Positions 1 to 7,663 of a DNA stretch of 64,000 nucleotides are shown here, in pieces; the first letter of the stretch is position 1; every line of letters starts with the position of its first letter. Below the pieces are notes generated by a model. The model was not told where the DNA came from, ran no database searches, and saw only the letters and a list, made by a program, of their open reading frames with translations. The stretch comes from an uncultured Gemmatimonadota bacterium (GTDB lineage Bacteria > Gemmatimonadota > Gemmatimonadetes > Palauibacterales > Palauibacteraceae): positions 471,045 to 535,044 of the forward strand of contig CAJWLK010000001.1 of the NCBI GenBank assembly GCA_913043255.1. Direction: 5' to 3'. The translations under genes and the position numbers were made by a program.

Positions 1-318
1 TTCGAACTCGGCTCCTAAGAGATGGAGAGCACGCTCTGGTTGCCAGACACCTTCATGATTTCTTTACCAGTGCGGCTAGCCGCTGAAAGGCCTAGTAACC
101 TTCACTGATCAAATACTGGGCTTCTTGAGCAAGTAAGTAGCTGGAGCTAGCGAGTGTCACGTCGTCCAACTCTAATGATAACCATCGTGACGGCGGCGAT
201 TGTCCACACTTTAGACCGGCCCTAGGTTTAGTGATGACCGATTGGACCAGACCGTAACCAACCCGATCGTACTATTGATGCCCTCTCAATTATGCCTCGT
301 CACAGGAGTGGAGTCCCC
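1..318. other. Left-edge stretch without a recognisable gene
   Basis: I see no open frame of useful length on either strand, no tRNA-like cloverleaf and no clear repeat. The segment probably holds the promoter and 5' leader of the BNR-repeat gene that starts at 319, but I cannot point to a convincing -35/-10 pair. An upstream in-frame ATG at 292 exists; it is not preferred because the ATG at 319 has the better ribosome binding site. Confidence 0.5.
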
Positions 319-3300
319 ATGAGTCGTACCCTTCCCTACCACAGCAACGTCCGGACCGGATCCCTTATACCAATCCTGATCACACTCACTCTGGGGCTCG
401 GGTCGGACATGGAACCCCGTGAACTCGCCGCACAGGAGAACGTCGCATTCAACTCATCTGATGTGGCTGGGCTCACATTCCGCTCGATCGGGCCCCCACG
501 CGGTGGTCGAAGCACCGCAGTGGCAGGCATCACAGAGAAACCTCTGACTTATTTCTTGGGGGGGACTGGCAGCGGGGTGTGGAAAACAGTCGATGCCGGT
601 CTCAACTGGGTCAACATTTCCGACGGATACTTCGACGTGGGCTCGATTGGAGCGATCGACGTCGCCGACAGTGACCCGAATGTCATTTATGTCGGCACCG
701 GCTCCGCGGACCCACGTGGGAACGTTTCGTCAGGAAACGGGATCTATAAAAGTACCGATGGAGGAGAGACTTGGGCGCATGCGGGCCTACCCAATGCAGG
801 ACAGATCGGGCGCATCGCGGTCCATCCCGATGATCCGGATGTCGCCTATGCGGGCGTTCTTGGTAACATTTTTGGTCCAAACTCCGAGCGCGGCGTATAT
901 CGCACGCGAAATGGCGGGAGTACGTGGGAAAACGTCCTCTTCGTAAGTGACTCGACGGGCGTTCGAGATCTCGCCCTCAATCCACAGAATCCCCGCATTC
1001 TGTTTGCCGCCACTTGGCGTGCAGAGAGAAAACCCTGGACGATGATCAGCGGAGCCGAAGAGGGAGGCATTTGGCGAACCAAGGACAGTGGGGACACATG
1101 GGAAAAACTGGGTGGTGGCTTGCCGGAGGGGCTTGTCGGGAAGGCTGCAGTAACCGTCTCACGTGCTAACCCGGATCGCGTCTGGGTGCTCATAGAAGCA
1201 CCAAATGATCGTGGAGGAGTCTATCGTTCCGACGATGGTGGGGATACCTGGACACACATCAATGATGAGCGACGACTCCAACAGCGGGCCTGGTACTACA
1301 CACATATCTATGCAGACCCTCAAGATGAAAATACGGTTTATGCTCTCAATACAGGCTATAACAAGTCGATTGATGGGGGGGTGACGTGGACTAGCTATAG
1401 CGTTCCTCACGGCGATGTGCACGATTTATGGGTCAACTACGAGAACCCTAATTTCCAAGTCGTCGCTAACGATGGTGGCGCCCAGGTAACGACCACCGCC
1501 GCTGAGAGTTGGTCGACTTATTACAATCAACCAACTGCCGAGATCTATCGGGTCTTCGTAGATGATCAGTTTCCCTACCGAGTGTATGGATCTCAGCAAG
1601 ACAACTCGACCATCATGGTCCCAAGCCGTGATATGCCCGCTGTACAACCCGCGCAGCACTGGTCCGCGGTAGGAGGATGCGAAAGCGGCCACATTGCAAT
1701 CGATCCGCGGAACCCAAACGTAACCTATGCTGGCTGCTACGGAGGTAGCATTAACCGACTGGATAGAGGCACGGGCGATGTTCGGCAGATGCTTCTCTAT
1801 CCTCAACTTCAGCTAGGACATGCGGCCAGTTCACTCAAACACCGTTTTCAATGGAACGCCCCGATCCGACTCTCACCACACAATCCAGACGTTGTCTATC
1901 ACACGTCACAATTCGTGAATCGGACATCTGACGGAGGCTACTCATGGGAGACGATCAGTCCCGACCTTACTCGCAACGACATAGATACTCAGGGCTTTGC
2001 TGGAGGGCGGATCACTTGGGATAACACTGGGGTCGAAGTTTATGGGACGGTCTTTGCGTTTGAGGAGTCACCACACGAAGCAGGCGTTCTTTGGGCGGGC
2101 TCAGATGACGGACTTATCCACATATCTCGCGATGACGGGGCAAACTGGGAAAATGTAACCCCTCAAGGTCTCCCGGAGTTCTCAACCGTCAACATGATTG
2201 ACCTCTCATCACACGGGCCTGGACGAGCTCATGTAGCCGTCTACCGCTATCGGGTAGCAGACACAGGCGCATACATGTACCGGACGAACGACTACGGACA
2301 AACATGGACACGACTCGAAACTACTGGCCTCGAAGCAGGCCACTTCGTTCGTGTGATAAGAGAAGACCCGGAACGTGAGGGCCTGCTGTTCGCAGGGACA
2401 GAGAACGGGTTATACGTCAGCTTTAATGGAGGAGACAACTGGCAGTCGTTACAACGAAATCTGCCGATCACTCCTATAACTGACCTTCTCATCCACCAGG
2501 GCGATCTCGTCGTCGCTACTCAGGGGCGATCGTTCTGGATCCTAGACGATCTTTCTCCGCTTCGTGAAATCACGACGCAAACAATCGCTGCAGGCATGCA
2601 CCTCTATTCCCCAAAGAACGCGATTCGATCGCAAGGAGTGTCCCCTAGCGGTTCAGCAGTCTACTTCGCACTTGCAGAGGAACCTGAGGAGGTGCTCAAC
2701 CTCGAGTTTATGGACCCTCAAGGTGACGTCGTACGGGTTTACTCAACCGAGCCCAATTCCTGGGACGTTGATGCCAAGACGGCGATTGGCCGACCGGCGA
2801 ATTGGTCGCCCAGCCAGCTGGAAGCAGCTCAAGGATTGAACCGAATGACGTGGGACCTCCGTGAAGAAGGGCCAGGCATAATCGAAAATGCTGTGTTTTG
2901 GGGGTTTGCGGGCCGTGTGCCAGCCGTACCGGGCGTCTACCAAGTTCGCTTAAGCATGGGCAACGTAAGTCAGACCCAAAGTCTTCGACTATTAATCGAT
3001 CCGCGGATCGCTCATGAGGTCACAATTGAAGATCTCCAGATACAACATGATTTGATGGTGCAGGTGCGAGAAATGTTGCGACAATCACACAACATTGTTC
3101 GAGACGTACGGTCGGTACGGACTCAAATGACAGACATTGCTCAAACGGCCAAGGTCGCCGGATATGGCGACGAATTCATTGAGATGGCGGATGAGGCGGG
3201 AGAGAAGCTAACCGGGGTCGAGGAAGAGGTGTTTCAAACCAAGAATGAGTCTGGCCAGGATCCGCTGAACTTCCCCTCGATGCTGGATGGTGAGATTGCT

Positions 3301-3507
3301 AACCTCTACGGATACATATCATCTACGTACGATCGTCCAAACGCGATCGCGGCAGTGAGGGCAAACGAACTTGCAGAAGAACTAGAGGTACATCTACAAG
3401 AATTACAGCGAATCCTTGATACCGACGTGGCCGATTTCAATGCGAAACTCCGAGAAGCTGGCGTTCCGGGAGTTATCGTACGCACACCACCTCGCGCCAC
3501 GAGTTAG
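319..3507 (+). CDS. Secreted BNR-repeat (sortilin/VPS10-like) beta-propeller protein
   Basis: A roughly 1060-residue exported protein built mainly of BNR/Asp-box repeats. At least ten variants of the S/T-x-D-x-G-x-T-W motif are visible (for example STDGGETW, SDDGGDTW, TSDGGYSW, TNDYGQTW), spread over about the first 750 residues, as in the tandem propellers of sortilin/glycosidase-like proteins. A hydrophobic segment near the N-terminus followed by Ala-Ala-Gln looks like a signal peptide. The C-terminal 250 residues form a beta domain and then a charged, probably helical region. The start at 319 is chosen because AGGAG lies 10 nt upstream; an ATG at 292 would add 9 residues. Large WD40/YVTN/BNR-like secreted proteins of about this size are common in Gemmatimonadota and Bacteroidota, where their substrate is usually unknown. 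No glycosidase active site is evident, so no enzymatic role is assigned. Confidence 0.85.
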   Translation: MSRTLPYHSNVRTGSLIPILITLTLGLGSDMEPRELAAQENVAFNSSDVAGLTFRSIGPPRGGRSTAVAGITEKPLTYFLGGTGSGVWKTVDAGLNWVNISDGYFDVGSIGAIDVADSDPNVIYVGTGSADPRGNVSSGNGIYKSTDGGETWAHAGLPNAGQIGRIAVHPDDPDVAYAGVLGNIFGPNSERGVYRTRNGGSTWENVLFVSDSTGVRDLALNPQNPRILFAATWRAERKPWTMISGAEEGGIWRTKDSGDTWEKLGGGLPEGLVGKAAVTVSRANPDRVWVLIEAPNDRGGVYRSDDGGDTWTHINDERRLQQRAWYYTHIYADPQDENTVYALNTGYNKSIDGGVTWTSYSVPHGDVHDLWVNYENPNFQVVANDGGAQVTTTAAESWSTYYNQPTAEIYRVFVDDQFPYRVYGSQQDNSTIMVPSRDMPAVQPAQHWSAVGGCESGHIAIDPRNPNVTYAGCYGGSINRLDRGTGDVRQMLLYPQLQLGHAASSLKHRFQWNAPIRLSPHNPDVVYHTSQFVNRTSDGGYSWETISPDLTRNDIDTQGFAGGRITWDNTGVEVYGTVFAFEESPHEAGVLWAGSDDGLIHISRDDGANWENVTPQGLPEFSTVNMIDLSSHGPGRAHVAVYRYRVADTGAYMYRTNDYGQTWTRLETTGLEAGHFVRVIREDPEREGLLFAGTENGLYVSFNGGDNWQSLQRNLPITPITDLLIHQGDLVVATQGRSFWILDDLSPLREITTQTIAAGMHLYSPKNAIRSQGVSPSGSAVYFALAEEPEEVLNLEFMDPQGDVVRVYSTEPNSWDVDAKTAIGRPANWSPSQLEAAQGLNRMTWDLREEGPGIIENAVFWGFAGRVPAVPGVYQVRLSMGNVSQTQSLRLLIDPRIAHEVTIEDLQIQHDLMVQVREMLRQSHNIVRDVRSVRTQMTDIAQTAKVAGYGDEFIEMADEAGEKLTGVEEEVFQTKNESGQDPLNFPSMLDGEIANLYGYISSTYDRPNAIAAVRANELAEELEVHLQELQRILDTDVADFNAKLREAGVPGVIVRTPPRATS

Positions 3508-3649
3508 ATAGTTTTGTGAAGGGGGGGGGCTACAGATCGAGGGCGATAGACGACGAGCCTTCCTTCTAATCCCCGAGGCTACAATCGACGCGCTTCGATC
3601 TGCTGCCCATGTAGCACTGGCTCTCTCACTGGGAGGGTGCGGTGAGCCG

Positions 3650-3955
3650 GTGCTACCACCTGAAATTGTATGCACGGCCCAGGTGGTGTCGGGGGTCCAC
3701 CTCACTGTGCTAGACGAGCTTGGGCAAGCGGCGGCAGAAGGCGCACTTGGGATCGCTGTGGACGGAGAGTTTGTCGACACCCTACGCGTAATCAGTGCTG
3801 ACGAGATGCAGGGGGTGGATGAACGGCCAGGGGATTACGACATCACGGTTTCCAAGATCGGATACGCCAGTTGGTCCACCATGGGCGTGACGGTGACGGC
3901 TGATGAGTGCCACGTGATACCAGTTCACTTGGATGTGGGCCTCGAAAAACGCTGA
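3650..3955 (+). CDS. Small lipoprotein-like beta-domain protein, 5' end uncertain
   Basis: The frame read from GTG 3650 gives 101 residues resembling a carboxypeptidase-regulatory-like (transthyretin-type) beta-sandwich: Asp-Tyr-Asp-Ile-Thr-Val followed by a Gly-Tyr turn and Val-Thr-Val strands. The same frame is open upstream to 3512 and encodes a hydrophobic stretch ending in Leu-Gly-Gly-Cys (3629-3640), a good lipobox. The true protein is therefore probably a lipoprotein whose signal peptide lies upstream, but no ATG, GTG or TTG occurs in that part of the frame. A run of nine G at 3521-3529 follows a GTG at 3516; one extra G would join that GTG to this frame. The 3' end overlaps the convergent MFS gene by 31 nt. 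Function unknown. Confidence 0.5.
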   Translation: MLPPEIVCTAQVVSGVHLTVLDELGQAAAEGALGIAVDGEFVDTLRVISADEMQGVDERPGDYDITVSKIGYASWSTMGVTVTADECHVIPVHLDVGLEKR

Positions 3956-5253
3956 AAGTGGTGCCCTTCTCGTGCGCTTACGATGCCTTCTTCTTCGTCC
4001 ACCCTGGCGAGCAGACAGAGACCCACAACAAAGAAAATGACAACGGAGGCTAGTGCCCACCGGTGGCTTTCGGTCGCCCCTAGAACAAGTCCGTACGACA
4101 ACGGTCCGAGCACGGATGCAAGCTTACCAGAAAACGCATAGAAGCCGAACAACTCTGCTTGTTTATTCTGAGGCACAAAAGAGGCGAGCAGAGAACGGCT
4201 GGCAGCCTGATTCGGGCCCACCATCATCCCCAAGAAAATTGCTGCCACCCAAAACCAAGTACGGTCAGGTGCGAAGAAGGCGAGGCCAGTGGTTCCGATC
4301 AACCCAACGAGTGTGACTGTAATCGTCTTCTTCCCGCCGATCTGATCGTTGACAAATCCGAAAATTATGGCGCTGATTCCCGCGGCCACATTCACCACTA
4401 TGCCGAGCAGTAATATCTCACTAGTCACCAACCCGAACTCAGCGCCAGCATATATTGCAGCCATCGCAAAGACAGTCACCAACCCGTCATTGTAGACAAG
4501 TCGTGCGACCAAGAACCGAACGGCTTGACGGTATTGACTCAAATTCCGGCCCGTATCCCTAATACGAGAAAAACCTCTGTGAACATGTTCGATGATAGGG
4601 GAAGGCCGACGAGGTTGACGCTCTCTCAGATAAAGAAATGTGGGGATAGAAAATACGAGGAACCACAGCGCCGTCAGAAGGCTCGTGGCGCGGATATTTA
4701 CATAGTCGGTTTCAGGTAACCATATCGTAACCATTCCGAGGGCTAGGGCTAAACAGATCAAGCCTCCAACATAGCCGACCCCCCAACCGAAACCCGATAC
4801 GCGGCCCATCTTCTGAGGAGTAGCGATCTCCGGAAGAAATGAGTTGTAGAGAACCTGTGTGATCTCGTACGCAACGTTAGCGCCAATGAAGATCAAAGCT
4901 GCAAGCCACGCATCGCCGGGGCCCATCCAGAAGAGAGCCGCAGTAAGAACGACACACGCCACCGTTGCCATGAAGAGGAGACGCTTCTTCAGCCCACCGG
5001 AGTCGGCGATCGCTCCAAGAACAGGCATAACAACAGCCACGATAATTGCGGAGGTTTGAACAGCTCTTGTCCACCAAATCGCACCCTCGATGGGATCGGG
5101 AGCAATGCTCTGGGCGAAATATGCGGAGAAAATAAATGTAACGATCAGCGTCGTGAAGGCAGAATTTGCGAAATCGTACAGGGCCCATGACACGATCTCA
5201 CGACGTGTTACAGGTAAAAGAGAGGTTTCGCGACTCATATTAAGACCACTCAA
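3925..5253 (-). CDS. MFS transporter, UMF1/Atg22-like family
   Basis: About 440 residues with some 12 hydrophobic segments. The N-terminal Trp-Ala-Leu-Tyr-Asp-Phe-Ala-Asn-Ser-Ala-Phe signature is diagnostic of the UMF1/Atg22-like branch of the major facilitator superfamily. A second motif of the family, Gly-Ala-Ile-Ala-Asp-Ser with basic residues, follows transmembrane segment 2. Members are inner-membrane exporters thought to release amino acids or other small solutes; the substrate here cannot be read from sequence. The TTG start at 5253 has a GAGG nine nt upstream. An ATG five codons later (5238) is an equally plausible start. The gene diverges from the asparagine-synthetase-like operon and converges on the small lipoprotein-like frame. 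Confidence 0.85.
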   Translation of the reverse strand: MSGLNMSRETSLLPVTRREIVSWALYDFANSAFTTLIVTFIFSAYFAQSIAPDPIEGAIWWTRAVQTSAIIVAVVMPVLGAIADSGGLKKRLLFMATVACVVLTAALFWMGPGDAWLAALIFIGANVAYEITQVLYNSFLPEIATPQKMGRVSGFGWGVGYVGGLICLALALGMVTIWLPETDYVNIRATSLLTALWFLVFSIPTFLYLRERQPRRPSPIIEHVHRGFSRIRDTGRNLSQYRQAVRFLVARLVYNDGLVTVFAMAAIYAGAEFGLVTSEILLLGIVVNVAAGISAIIFGFVNDQIGGKKTITVTLVGLIGTTGLAFFAPDRTWFWVAAIFLGMMVGPNQAASRSLLASFVPQNKQAELFGFYAFSGKLASVLGPLSYGLVLGATESHRWALASVVIFFVVGLCLLARVDEEEGIVSAREGHHFQRFSRPTSK

Positions 5254-5295
5254 ACCACCTCACCTCAATAGCTCGTGTAGCGAGCCGATCCACGG

Positions 5296-5323
5296 TTAGG
5301 GTACAATAGACGTTCACTATAAT
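5296..5323 (+). promoter_or_regulatory. Candidate promoter of the ligase/radical SAM/FAD operon
   Basis: A perfect TATAAT lies at 5318-5323. A weak TTAGGG at 5296-5301 sits 16 nt upstream as a possible -35. A transcript starting near 5330 would have a very short leader before the AGGAGG at 5342-5347. The placement in the divergent gap between two genes supports it; the poor -35 is the main doubt. Confidence 0.45.
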
Positions 5324-5353
5324 AGACCCAACAACTCCGTGAGGAGGGCGAAC

Positions 5354-6676
5354 ATGCGCCACTCGTACGTGGCTCGGATTGTCAATCTAATAAACGAGGA
5401 TATACAACAGCCCAGGAGTGTGACAGTTGAGCACGCACACACGCTCTTACGTTCTGATAATCCTGAGGATGTTATGAAGATCCAGGGATCGTTCGCGCTC
5501 CTTGTCCGTGACGGTCAACGAGTACGTATGGCCCGGAGTCTTAATCAACCCATGCGATATTTTCTCGCGAAAGAGGCAGCTGGTCCCATGTTGGTTGTCT
5601 CCGACCGGATCGACTCGATTCGGTCCCACCTTGAAACCGAAGGGTACGGAGACCAATTCCATCCCTCGTATACACGTATGGTGCCAGCTCATCACGTTAC
5701 CGAAATCCAGCTTGTCGGTTGTCCCGACCCAAACCCAGTTCACCGTCGCTTCTTTGATCCTCCGCGAGAATCGCTACCTGCAGACATAGACTTGATTGGC
5801 AAAGCCTACATCGGAGTGCTCCTCGATGAGGTTTCGATGTGGCTCGACACTATCCCCTCCGATGCTCCAATCGGCGTCTTGTTCTCTGGCGGGATTGACA
5901 GCGGTGCAGTCCTGCTGGCGATAAACCATGAGCTATTGGTTCGCGGGGACTCTCCCACGCGTCTCAAAGCGTTCACACTATCGGTAGATGGTGAAGGAGA
6001 AGATGCCAAGCAAGCACGAGATTTTCTTCGGGCTACAGAACTTGAGATGCTTGGAGAAACAGTCTCAGTCGCGCGCTCGCGTGTGGATCCCCTAGAGGCC
6101 ATCCAGATAATCGAAGACTACAAACCTCTAGACGTCGAATGTGCCGCCGTCGTGCTAGCTCTTTTGCAGGGCATCCGAGATGACTATCCGGGCTGGCGAT
6201 ACTTGGTGGATGGAGACGGTGGCGATGAAAACCTCAAGGATTATCCGATCGAGGCTAACCCTGAACTCACAATTCGAAGTGTGGTAAACAATCGAATGCT
6301 CTACCATGAAGGATGGGGTGTCGATGCCATTAAGCACTCACAGACATATAGCGGCGGTTTGAGTCGAGGTTGTGTCCGCGGATATCAACCAGCACAGCAT
6401 TATGGGTTTAAGATCTTCTCGCCCTTTGCCGTCCCGGGAGTAATCTCTGTGTCGGAAGCAATCCCCTTCGCCAAATTGACCCGTGGCTCGCACGAAACGC
6501 TCTACAGCTTGAAGGGGGACGTGGTCGCAAGCGGTATCCGCCAACATCTCGGTGTGGAAATGCCGATATTTCCGAAGCGCCGATTCCAAGATGGCGTATT
6601 CGGAAAACTGGCAAGAGATACGTTCTCCGGAACGGAAGACACCTATCGCAATCACTTCTTATCTCTACACGCTTGA
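5354..6676 (+). CDS. Asparagine-synthetase-like ATP-dependent amide ligase lacking the glutaminase nucleophile
   Basis: The C-terminal two thirds are an asparagine synthetase-type ATP-pyrophosphatase domain. The PP-loop Ser-Gly-Gly-Ile-Asp-Ser lies at about residues 178-183, and a Gly-Asp-Gly-Gly-Asp-Glu motif at about residue 290. The N-terminal part matches only the later strands of the Ntn glutaminase domain (Gly-Ser-Phe-Ala-Leu-Leu, then a Pro-Met-Arg-Tyr-Phe segment). The initiator-adjacent Cys that acts as nucleophile in AsnB is absent. The enzyme should therefore activate a carboxylate with ATP but take its amine from a source other than its own glutamine hydrolysis, as in beta-lactam synthetase and lasso cyclases (family knowledge). 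The start at 5354 has AGGAGG at 6 nt spacing; a GTG at 5339 is less likely. The stop overlaps the next start (TTGA), so the three downstream genes look co-translated. Confidence 0.8.
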   Translation: MRHSYVARIVNLINEDIQQPRSVTVEHAHTLLRSDNPEDVMKIQGSFALLVRDGQRVRMARSLNQPMRYFLAKEAAGPMLVVSDRIDSIRSHLETEGYGDQFHPSYTRMVPAHHVTEIQLVGCPDPNPVHRRFFDPPRESLPADIDLIGKAYIGVLLDEVSMWLDTIPSDAPIGVLFSGGIDSGAVLLAINHELLVRGDSPTRLKAFTLSVDGEGEDAKQARDFLRATELEMLGETVSVARSRVDPLEAIQIIEDYKPLDVECAAVVLALLQGIRDDYPGWRYLVDGDGGDENLKDYPIEANPELTIRSVVNNRMLYHEGWGVDAIKHSQTYSGGLSRGCVRGYQPAQHYGFKIFSPFAVPGVISVSEAIPFAKLTRGSHETLYSLKGDVVASGIRQHLGVEMPIFPKRRFQDGVFGKLARDTFSGTEDTYRNHFLSLHA

Positions 6677-7635
6677 ATAAAACCATTCTTGATCGAAGAG
6701 AAATTCGTGCGGCACGAACGGCCAAGCCGGAACACAACCCCTGGCAGCCAATCGGACAAGACTGGGAGATAGAGCGCGGCGTCCATTCCGCACTGCGAGA
6801 GACGCTTACTGTATATCTGACGGGAGCCGAGTGCCCCTTCACTTGCCTCTTTTGTGATCTTTGGCAGCATACACTACCGAGGAAAACTCCCGTAGGGGCA
6901 CTCCCAAAACAACTGGCAATCGCACTCGAGAATGCTGCGACGATCCCTGAAAACGCCGCCATAAAACTCTACAACGCAAGCAATTTTTTCGACCCGCACG
7001 CAGTACCGATCGAGGATTTTGATAAACTCGCTAATCTTTGCGACGAGTTTGTGCGCATCACAGTGGAGAGCCACCCAAAATTCCTCGGTGAACGCTGTGA
7101 AGCATTTCACGAAATGCTCTTCGGAAGACTCGAGGTGGCACTCGGCTTAGAGACGATCCATCCCGCGGTTTTTCCTCGACTAAAAGATGGGATGACGCTC
7201 TCAGATTTTGACTGCGGCGTAGAATGGGCTAAGTCCCGCGGCATTGGAGTCCGCGCGTTTGTCCTGGTCGGGCTTCCTTGGGTACCCGCAGTCGAGTTTC
7301 CTACCTGGGCTGCACGTTCGACAGCCCGAGCATTTGAGGCTGGCGCTGATCGCGTGAGCCTCATCCCGCTTCGCACTGATGATGGAATCCTTAGAACCAT
7401 GAGAGAGAAAAACAAGATAGAACCAGTCACGTTAGGGCATCTCGAAGATGCGTTGGCGGCCTCCTTTGAGGTCATAAAATCGGAAACCTCAGGAATTGTC
7501 GAAGCTGACATGTGGGATGTAGAAGCACTGATCGTTTGTCAGCACTGCGCAGCCGATCGTATTGAGCGCTTAAAGCACGCCAACCAGAAACAGTACTTAG
7601 AGTCGGAGGTCCCGTGTCATTGCACCACTACGTGA
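6673..7635 (+). CDS. Radical SAM enzyme, Elp3/RaSEA-like class
   Basis: A 320-residue protein with Cys-Pro-Phe-Thr-Cys-Leu-Phe-Cys (CxxxCxxC) at about residues 56-63. This is the [4Fe-4S] cluster site that cleaves S-adenosylmethionine. It is followed by Asp-Leu-Trp, which recalls the TIGR01210/RaSEA group (the radical SAM subunit of archaeosine synthase) and Elp3-like enzymes. A C-terminal Cys-Gln-His-Cys and a final Cys-His-Cys could bind metal or a second cluster. The TTG start overlaps the preceding stop by 4 nt, so its product is likely made with the ligase. No queuosine or archaeosine gene is nearby, so I do not transfer that function. Substrate unknown; it probably modifies the product of the ligase or supplies its substrate. 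Confidence 0.8.
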   Translation: MNKTILDRREIRAARTAKPEHNPWQPIGQDWEIERGVHSALRETLTVYLTGAECPFTCLFCDLWQHTLPRKTPVGALPKQLAIALENAATIPENAAIKLYNASNFFDPHAVPIEDFDKLANLCDEFVRITVESHPKFLGERCEAFHEMLFGRLEVALGLETIHPAVFPRLKDGMTLSDFDCGVEWAKSRGIGVRAFVLVGLPWVPAVEFPTWAARSTARAFEAGADRVSLIPLRTDDGILRTMREKNKIEPVTLGHLEDALAASFEVIKSETSGIVEADMWDVEALIVCQHCAADRIERLKHANQKQYLESEVPCHCTTT

Positions 7636-7663
7636 TCCAAAGCAGTGAGCCATTCGAGATCTC

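Noticed and set aside
5354..6676. Lasso-peptide cyclase interpretation
   Set aside because: No precursor peptide and no B-type protease are seen around it.
6673..7635. Naming the radical SAM enzyme as archaeosine synthase subunit
   Set aside because: Similarity is by eye and there is no tRNA-modification context in the window.
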